Assembly (NCBI GenBank): GCA_017480345.1
Contig: JAFVAU010000002.1
Span: 60,338 to 124,337 of the forward strand
Length of the DNA: 64,000 nucleotides
Source of the DNA: Bacteroidales bacterium
GTDB lineage: Bacteria > Bacteroidota > Bacteroidia > Bacteroidales > UBA932
Reading direction: 5' to 3'
Shown piece after piece: positions 59,406 through 64,000 of this stretch; within the stretch, counting starts at the first letter, position 1, and each line of letters starts with the position of its first letter. A model generated the notes under the pieces. That model saw nothing but the letters and a program-made list of their open reading frames with translations, ran no database searches and was not told where the DNA came from. The position numbers and the translations under genes are program-made.

Positions 59406-59546
59406 TTATTTTGTGTGTTTTGCTGGGATGGCATTGGATTGTTATGTGTAGTAGCACGAGGGCCTTCAATGGCCTGACCGGCTCATGTTAGTTGGAAGTC
59501 ATAACTGGTCAGTAGTACCACTTCCTCAACCCATCATATAAAAAAT
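59406..59546. other. Non-coding segment upstream of the HTH gene, possible replication/att region
   Basis: I see no gene here. It contains a short inverted repeat pair CTGACC (59474-59479) / GGTCAG (59507-59512) and a GGCCTTCAATGGCC palindrome (59461-59474). Its position ahead of an excisionase-like gene and a Rep-like gene makes an origin or attachment function possible, but nothing proves it. Confidence 0.3.
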
Positions 59547-59813
59547 ATGGAAGGTTACTACAATCTTAGTTCTGATGAGTTGCAGGCGATGCTCAATGCC
59601 GCCGCAAAAAAAGCCGTAGCAGAATATGCTGGCGAAAAAAAACCAAACTTACTTTCGAGACAAGCGACTGCAAAACGTTTGAACGTTAATGTTTCGACAT
59701 TGTGGCGCTGGGAAAAGTACAAAGTGTTGACGCCAGTACGTATTGGCGGAAAAGTTTATTATAGAGAAGAGGATGTGATACGCCGAGAAGGTGGATTCAT
59801 CCCCGAGTTGTAG
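59547..59813 (+). CDS. Excisionase-like helix-turn-helix protein
   Basis: 88 aa. A winged HTH of the MerR/HTH_17 type spans ~36-85: LSRQATAKRLNVNVSTLWRW, followed by VRIGGKVYYREEDV. Such proteins in Bacteroidota islands act as recombination directionality factors or as regulators of excision. It lies 19 bases upstream of the Rep-like gene and is probably co-transcribed with it. Confidence 0.83.
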   Translation: MEGYYNLSSDELQAMLNAAAKKAVAEYAGEKKPNLLSRQATAKRLNVNVSTLWRWEKYKVLTPVRIGGKVYYREEDVIRREGGFIPEL

Positions 59814-59832
59814 GTAATCGGTCTGGTCGTAT

Positions 59833-60927
59833 ATGTACGACGGCATCCAGATCTTCTTCCACAGCCGGGAAGCACACGACCGGCTCCTGTATGAACTGCA
59901 GGGGCTGGCCTTTTCCGGCCATAAGGATGATGGTGCCGTCGACAAGTACTATGGAGACAGTCGTCATTTTTCCGTCAGAATCTATGAAACTAATCCTCCT
60001 AGTATTAAGCTCAATGGGAGTATTCATCGGTATGCACAAGAAAACAATTCCGGTCGCTTCTGTTTTACCGGCATAAAAAAAACTGTGGCAGATTTCTCAG
60101 TCCAGTTCCATGTTGATCCTGAGGAGAATAATATACAGAGGCTGGAGCTGGGCGTTAATATCCCGGTGAAGAGTCCTGAAGCTATAATTCGTTCTGCCAT
60201 GTTGTATAATGGTAGGACAGGAAGACGCGATTCCCAGAAGGATTATTTAAGTAAGGAATGGTCTTTTGACCAGTATGGCGTTAAACTTTATAAAAAGGGC
60301 CCTCATCTTCTGCGTTACGAAATACGTATTACAGAGATGAGGAAAATAAAGGAATTAGGACTCGATTCCTTATCGAGTCTTTGTGATTATGATCACTTTG
60401 TCATTGCTTTGCATTATTTATATAGAGCCATTGACAAATTTACCTTCGTTCCTTGTGATAAGAACGGTAGTCTTGTGGGCAAGGACGAGAAAGACTGGAA
60501 TAACTACCGTGCAGAATCCTATTGGGAAGAAATCGATAAAGACAAGAAGTACAGGAGTAAACAAAAGATCAATAAGCTCATCCATGAGTATAAACTTATC
60601 GATTGGGCTTATTACCTAAAGCACAAGACTTTACTGGAGGGTTGCTTAATGCTGAGGATATCGTTACCAGCCCTCCGCGCGAAGTTTTCGGAACTTGGAT
60701 TACTGGCCGAAACGGTCGCGAGACCGAATGGGAATCGCGACCGTCAGGCGGATTTGATAACAGCATCAATAAAGACTATTCTCGTTCCCGTTCATTACGT
60801 AGTGCGCAATACTTGCTGCACGGTGGACGTCATCATATCAGTCCCTAGTTATCATCCTCTAATGCCCCGGGGACCGCCGTCTTCTTCTGTCGTTTTTTTA
60901 TGTATGAATACAGCGTTGCCTTGCTGA
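59833..60927 (+). CDS. Replication-initiator-like protein of a small mobile element, C terminus anomalous
   Basis: 364 aa. The core (~95-200: RLELGVNIPVKSPEAIIRSA ... YGVKLYKKG ... LLRYEIRITEMRKIKELGL) resembles a replication-initiator-like family found on small Bacteroidota plasmids and islands, related to inovirus-type gene II/X Rep proteins. From ~275 onward the sequence loses family character and becomes Pro/Val-rich, and the last 83 bases overlap the convergent serine recombinase gene. A 9-bp perfect inverted repeat (60713-60721 / 60735-60743) lies in this part. A frameshift or truncation by the neighbouring recombinase module is likely. Confidence 0.6.
   Translation: MYDGIQIFFHSREAHDRLLYELQGLAFSGHKDDGAVDKYYGDSRHFSVRIYETNPPSIKLNGSIHRYAQENNSGRFCFTGIKKTVADFSVQFHVDPEENNIQRLELGVNIPVKSPEAIIRSAMLYNGRTGRRDSQKDYLSKEWSFDQYGVKLYKKGPHLLRYEIRITEMRKIKELGLDSLSSLCDYDHFVIALHYLYRAIDKFTFVPCDKNGSLVGKDEKDWNNYRAESYWEEIDKDKKYRSKQKINKLIHEYKLIDWAYYLKHKTLLEGCLMLRISLPALRAKFSELGLLAETVARPNGNRDRQADLITASIKTILVPVHYVVRNTCCTVDVIISVPSYHPLMPRGPPSSSVVFLCMNTALPC
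60713..60743. repeat. 9-bp perfect inverted repeat in the Rep-like gene 3' part
   Basis: CGGTCGCGA and TCGCGACCG are separated by 13 bases. No T-run follows, so it is not a typical terminator; it may be a recombinase or origin site, or a scar at the boundary of two inserted modules. Confidence 0.5.
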
Positions 60928-61438
60928 TACCAGTGGTCTCAAGGATGTCTTTGATAGGGATGGTCCCGGTATCGTAGAGGGCCAGTGCCTGGCTGATGGC
61001 TTTGCTGTTTGCCCTAGGCCGACCGCCCTTCCGGCCGCGGGCCCGCGCTGCAGCAAGCCCCTCCATCGTCCGCTCGCGTATCAGGTCACGCTCGAACTGG
61101 CTGACGCCGGCGAAGATGGTAAAGAGCAACTTTCCTTGCGGGGTGGTTGTATTCAGCCATGCCTCCTTCAGTGACTTGATGTTGGCCCCGGCGTTGCTAA
61201 TGCGTTCAACCAGTTCGAACAGATCCTTGGTCGAGCGGCTGAGTCGGGTTAGCTCACAGATGACGACCGTATCTCCAGCACGGAGGGCATCCAGCATCTT
61301 TCCTAATTCCGGCCGATCTTTCTTCGTGCCGGAAATCTTCTCCTGGTAGATGCGTTCACAGCCTTCCTTATTGAGGGCGTCGAGTTGCCAATCCAGATTC
61401 TGGTCGGCAGTGGAGCACCGTGCATATCCTATTACCAT
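60845..61438 (-). CDS. Serine recombinase, resolvase/invertase family
   Basis: 197 aa from the ATG at 61438. Catalytic Ser is in GYARCSTADQN (~3-13); VICELTRLSRSTKDL (~60-74) and FAGVSQFERDLIRERT (~108-123) are family motifs, and the C terminus has a short HTH (IPIKDILETTGISKATLYSY). It could be a resolvase, DNA invertase or transposition partner. A promoter TTG-19-TATATTTG (61501-61530, minus strand) precedes it with a ~60-base leader. It converges on, and overlaps, the Rep-like gene end. Confidence 0.92.
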   Translation of the reverse strand: MVIGYARCSTADQNLDWQLDALNKEGCERIYQEKISGTKKDRPELGKMLDALRAGDTVVICELTRLSRSTKDLFELVERISNAGANIKSLKEAWLNTTTPQGKLLFTIFAGVSQFERDLIRERTMEGLAAARARGRKGGRPRANSKAISQALALYDTGTIPIKDILETTGISKATLYSYIKKRQKKTAVPGALEDDN

Positions 61439-61500
61439 AGTCCTAAAAGATAAAACCAACCCGTTTTTAATACTTTGTTTTTAAGACGAGTTTTCAAACA

Positions 61501-61530
61501 CAAATATAACCATTATTCCCGAAAGAACAA
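61501..61530 (-). promoter_or_regulatory. Promoter of the serine recombinase
   Basis: Minus strand: TTG (61528-61530), 19 bases, TATATTTG (61501-61508). Confidence 0.55.
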
Positions 61531-61562
61531 TGGCTAATCTGAAAGTTTGAAAAACGGTGGTT

Positions 61563-62636
61563 TTATAGACTGGTTGGCGTCGATAATAACTCTGCCGTCT
61601 TTACCCAGTAGAAGAATGCCTCGGGGGAAGGAAGCCTTAGTTTGCCAAGTTTGACGGGAACGTTACTCGGAAGCCATAGTCCTTCAACGCTGCCGGAATA
61701 TTGCTCAAAGCTTGTAGCATCAGTCTGAATTAACGTAGAGAGATATGCCGCTTTGGCGGCATCAGCCTGGGCCTGTTCAAGCTGATATTTTCCCAGATAC
61801 ATGAAAGAACGCAGACGGGTAATGCCGCGTTGGAGAGCCATGAAGTCACCAATGCCGGCATTGCCTCGAGTACACAGACAAAGGGCGGTATTCCAGGTGT
61901 CCTGGAGCGAGAGGGCGGGATTCTCCTCCATATGTCGGTAAGAAAGTTCTACGCGGCTGATTTTGTTGTAAGCATCGGCCACTACGGACAAATCCGTCAT
62001 GGCGTCAAAGAGGCGGCCGATGTCGTAGAGTTGCTTGGCGATTTCCAGGTTGCAATCGTTCCCGTTTTTGAAATACGGAATACCGGAGGTGTTCGGAGCA
62101 AAGGCGGTAAGTTTGTCCCCCAATATGTCGTCAACAGAAGGAAGGTTTACCATAACGGGCTCTCCATCCCACTGAATGAACGGGCTGATGAGCGGCAGGC
62201 GTTGGGTTTTGTGGTAATGGGTATCTTCGAAAAGGACATCCAGGAGGATGTTTCCGGTATTGGCGTCATTGTCCTGAAAGGCGATGCGGTAGAAAAATTT
62301 GGAATGGGATTTGGGGACATTTTTCCCACGCGGGATGCGTTCCCGGGTTTCAACATTGTAGAATCCGTATTTCTGGAAGTCTAGCAGGTATTTCTCAATG
62401 TCGGTGCCGGGCGGACAGATGATGTCCACGTCAATTGAGAGTCTGTGGCGACTTCCTCTTAGCAGAATCATTAATGCGGTTCCGCCCTTCCAGACGAAGG
62501 GACAGTTGGAATCGGAGAGCATTTCTACGAGGGAGAAGGCTCGGATGACTTTCTCGATGAGGTTGACATCCGGGTAATGGAGGTTGGTGGAGATTTGCTG
62601 TATCCACTCTTTGGTGAAGCATTCCTGGCGTATCAT
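61563..62636 (-). CDS. abiEii: AbiEii-like nucleotidyltransferase toxin
   Basis: 357 aa DUF1814-type nucleotidyltransferase. The active-site pattern FVWKGGTALMILLRGSRHRL (~47-66) followed by SIDVDII (D-x-D at ~69-71) matches the AbiEii group. Further, the DDILGDKLTAF segment (~172) is conserved. In characterised systems AbiEii transfers nucleotides to tRNA or another acceptor and causes growth arrest during phage infection. It overlaps abiEi by four bases (ATGA), the standard operon layout. It is downstream of the antitoxin. Confidence 0.88.
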   Translation of the reverse strand: MIRQECFTKEWIQQISTNLHYPDVNLIEKVIRAFSLVEMLSDSNCPFVWKGGTALMILLRGSRHRLSIDVDIICPPGTDIEKYLLDFQKYGFYNVETRERIPRGKNVPKSHSKFFYRIAFQDNDANTGNILLDVLFEDTHYHKTQRLPLISPFIQWDGEPVMVNLPSVDDILGDKLTAFAPNTSGIPYFKNGNDCNLEIAKQLYDIGRLFDAMTDLSVVADAYNKISRVELSYRHMEENPALSLQDTWNTALCLCTRGNAGIGDFMALQRGITRLRSFMYLGKYQLEQAQADAAKAAYLSTLIQTDATSFEQYSGSVEGLWLPSNVPVKLGKLRLPSPEAFFYWVKTAELLSTPTSL

Positions 62637-63349
62637 AGGCCGAGTTGGATGAATTCTTGTTCAAACTGCTCGCGACAGTGCCTGCGGCCTGCGTAACGAA
62701 GGAGTTTGGTGGTATTGATGGTATAGAGGGTGGCTGCGTTTTCCAGCATTCGGATGCTTTCGCCGCCGCCCAAATAGTCAAAGTCGGCATCAGAGCGGAT
62801 GTCAACGAGGAGTTTTTCCAGTGTGGGTACTGTGACGCCGTGAGCCTCCTGCAAGGGAGAGCCGGTGATAAGGGGCTTGATAATGATTCCGGGCTTGGAA
62901 ATGTCTATGTAGTCGTAGAATACCTTTTTATCCGGCCGATGGAAGACAATCTTGTCTTCCTCCTGAAAGCGGTGGAAAAGGGTTTCGGTGAGCTCCCGCT
63001 GGGTCTCAATGTATGTGAGCGCGTTGTAGGACAGGTGGTGCTGGAGCGGAGCTAAGACGGTTCCTTTGTAGATGCAGAAGGTAGCCTCTGGGTAATCGGC
63101 CTTGAGTCGGTGGTAGAGGGCAGAGTCTGTTTCTTCTTCTTTTGGAAGGAAGCTGGCCTTCGGAGTTGAGGAGTATTGTCCTTTGCCGATGCGGGAGAGT
63201 TTACCTTCTTTGGTGAGCTGACCAAGATGCCATTCCAGCGTGGACCGGGAGGAAAGCATCCTCTCCGGAGTTGCCGAGACAAGCTCGGTAACTGAGAAGG
63301 ATGGATGCTTCGCTACGAAGTTTAGTATATGGTTCTGTAATTCTGACAT
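62633..63349 (-). CDS. abiEi: AbiEi-like antitoxin/regulator
   Basis: 238 aa from the ATG at 63349; the open frame continues 44 codons upstream but that part contains the promoter. An N-terminal winged HTH (~5-60; HPSFSVTELVSATPERM, LTKEGKLSRIGKGQYS) and a C-terminal DUF6088/AbiEi domain are present. AbiEi represses the operon and counteracts AbiEii without direct protein binding in studied type IV systems. The promoter is TTTG-20-TATTTTTG (63367-63398, minus strand), giving a short leader. Confidence 0.85.
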   Translation of the reverse strand: MSELQNHILNFVAKHPSFSVTELVSATPERMLSSRSTLEWHLGQLTKEGKLSRIGKGQYSSTPKASFLPKEEETDSALYHRLKADYPEATFCIYKGTVLAPLQHHLSYNALTYIETQRELTETLFHRFQEEDKIVFHRPDKKVFYDYIDISKPGIIIKPLITGSPLQEAHGVTVPTLEKLLVDIRSDADFDYLGGGESIRMLENAATLYTINTTKLLRYAGRRHCREQFEQEFIQLGL

Positions 63350-63366
63350 AATAGTCTTTGGCGTTG

Positions 63367-63398
63367 CAAAAATACAAAATAATGTCAAATTTTTCAAA
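63367..63398 (-). promoter_or_regulatory. abiE operon promoter
   Basis: Minus strand: TTTG (63395-63398), 20 bases, TATTTTTG (63367-63374). The surrounding AT-rich 70 bases contain two TTTTTGAAAAATTTGACA-like stretches that could be AbiEi operators. Confidence 0.6.
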
Positions 63399-63416
63399 AA
63401 GTGACAAAATTTTGTT

Positions 63417-63890
63417 CTATTCGTCTGTATCCCCAAGGATATACCTCGCCGCCTCTTCCGCTTTCTTGGCTGCCCAGACAATCATCTTGTTGTCGTTCTT
63501 GAGGGCCTTCAGCCAGGATTGGATGTAGGCGGCGGAGTTCTGGAAGGCTTTCTCGTGCTCAATACCCAGCCGGTTGCAGATCATAGCGCTACCAATCTCG
63601 GCGACGAGCTCCTCGCGGGAGTAGGCCGAGTCACCAAAGCGAGTGATGGTAGTCTCGGACTTCCGATTGCAGCGGGATTCGTGCATCGTGGAGTGAGTGA
63701 ACTCGTGGAAAGCGGTGGAATAGTACTCCTCGGCCAGCTGGTACTGGGCGAGCCTGGGCACAACCACTTCGTCCCTGGCCGGAGAGTAATAGGCCGATGC
63801 AGATTCTTGTTCATTAAAGAATTTGAGAGAACTTTCTCGCTGAAGGTAAGCGGAGAGAACTATAATACTATCGCAATTTAAGACAGGTGC
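63417..63890 (-). pseudogene. ArdC-like antirestriction protein, N terminus lost at the IS3 junction
   Basis: The C-terminal zincin-like domain of ArdC/DUF1738 proteins remains: AYYSPARDEVVVP, the metal motif FHEFTHSTMH (HExxH), SREELVAEIGSAM and SAAYIQSWLKALKNDNKMI. The frame is open from 63890 back to 63417 and then meets a stop codon at the IS end, so no native start codon or N-terminal ssDNA-binding domain exists in the window. ArdC proteins protect incoming conjugative DNA from restriction, supporting a mobile origin of the island. Confidence 0.8.
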
Positions 63891-64000
63891 CTAAGTTAAA
63901 AAGTAGTAACTTAGCACCATGAAGCAAAGCAGAAAGAAGTACGACGCCAAGTTTAAGGCGAAGGTGGCCATAGAGGCCATCAAAGAGCGCGAGACGCTTA
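63888..64000 (+). mobile_element. IS3-family insertion sequence, left end (runs off the window)
   Basis: The putative left end starts near TGCCTAAGTTAAAAAGTAGT with a perfect 8-bp inverted repeat (CTAAGTTA / TAACTTAG, 63891-63914) before the orfA start. It truncates the ArdC-like gene. The exact terminal base and target duplication cannot be fixed without the other end. Confidence 0.75.
63919..64000 (+). CDS. IS3-family transposase OrfA, partial
   Basis: Only 27 codons are visible: MKQSRKKYDAKFKAKVAIEA then IKERETL. This is the start of the HTH domain of IS3-family OrfA (FKAKVALEA type). The box TAACTTAG ends four bases before the ATG and is also one arm of the terminal inverted repeat. Confidence 0.85.
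   Translation, partial: MKQSRKKYDAKFKAKVAIEAIKERETL

Larger units (their letters stand above)
57057..63890. mobile_element. Integrative element / genomic island (left part visible)
   Basis: Between the hipBST terminator and the IS3 end lie a tyrosine recombinase, an excisionase-like HTH, a Rep-like gene, a serine recombinase, an AbiE toxin-antitoxin pair and an ArdC antirestriction remnant. The first part (57.1-60.8 kb) is clearly AT-richer and lacks the GGCCGAT heptamer that fills the chromosome. The right boundary is outside the window or masked by the IS insertion. The serine recombinase/AbiE/ArdC part may be an older, separately acquired layer. Confidence 0.65.

Overview
The window looks like a chromosomal contig from a high-GC member of the Bacteroidales (Bacteroidota), probably a gut or rumen lineage. 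The evidence is a short 286-aa primary sigma factor, repeated Bacteroidota-type promoters (TTTG or TTG, 19-21 bp, TAnnTTTG), the S1 / RNase Z / UvrB / OmpA gene content, a Bacteroides-like histidine-degradation operon with a fused FtcD, and agmatine-to-putrescine genes. No rRNA is present, so family and genus are not assigned.

Bases 1-55,400 are a dense, mostly housekeeping chromosome. In order: the end of an HtrA protease, rpoD-argS-ABC exporter-CBM9-like-VanZ-like-amidase-like genes, an M28 peptidase, a TPR protein, an MBL hydrolase, ybaK/recQ (divergent), a MATE pump, queD-queE, tRNA-Thr(CGT), a BaiN-like flavoprotein, an FKBP, pnuC, a BadF-type kinase, recR, a GltD-like oxidoreductase, queC, corA, a PAP2 phosphatase, rpsA, rnz, a GH73 glucosaminidase, mltG, relA, uvrB, a highly expressed OmpA-family porin, aguA-aguB-HAD, an acyl-CoA synthetase, lysA, htpG, and the ftcD-hutU-hutH-hutI-GH28 operon. 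After these come a GHKL ATPase / STAS-like (DUF4325) gene pair and a ZIP transporter. Many genes overlap by 1-11 bases, so long polycistronic units are likely. queD/queE and queC together supply most of the preQ0 pathway, and ftcD/hutUHI form a complete histidine-to-glutamate route.

From about 55.4 kb the DNA becomes AT-richer and accessory. A split HipBST-type toxin-antitoxin locus is followed, after a terminator, by an integrative island: tyrosine recombinase, a membrane protein of unknown function, an excisionase-like HTH protein, a Rep-like protein with an anomalous C terminus, a serine recombinase, an AbiE toxin-antitoxin pair, an ArdC antirestriction gene cut off at its 5' end, and an IS3-family element that runs off the window.

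The most unusual signals are non-coding or hybrid. (1) Three copies of a ~120-bp palindromic element sit exactly at the 3' ends of genes, two of them filling convergent gaps and the third lying before tRNA-Thr. (2) Several interspersed repeats of other families are inserted into or fused with open reading frames in frame (hutI, hutU, the 5' edge of hutH, gltD-like, pnuC). (3) The heptamer GGCCGAT/ATCGGCC is strongly over-represented in the chromosome and absent from part of the island. (4) Several genes have a -7 box only 3-6 bases before the start codon, suggesting leaderless mRNAs. (5) A 16-bp operator-like direct repeat brackets the hipB promoter.
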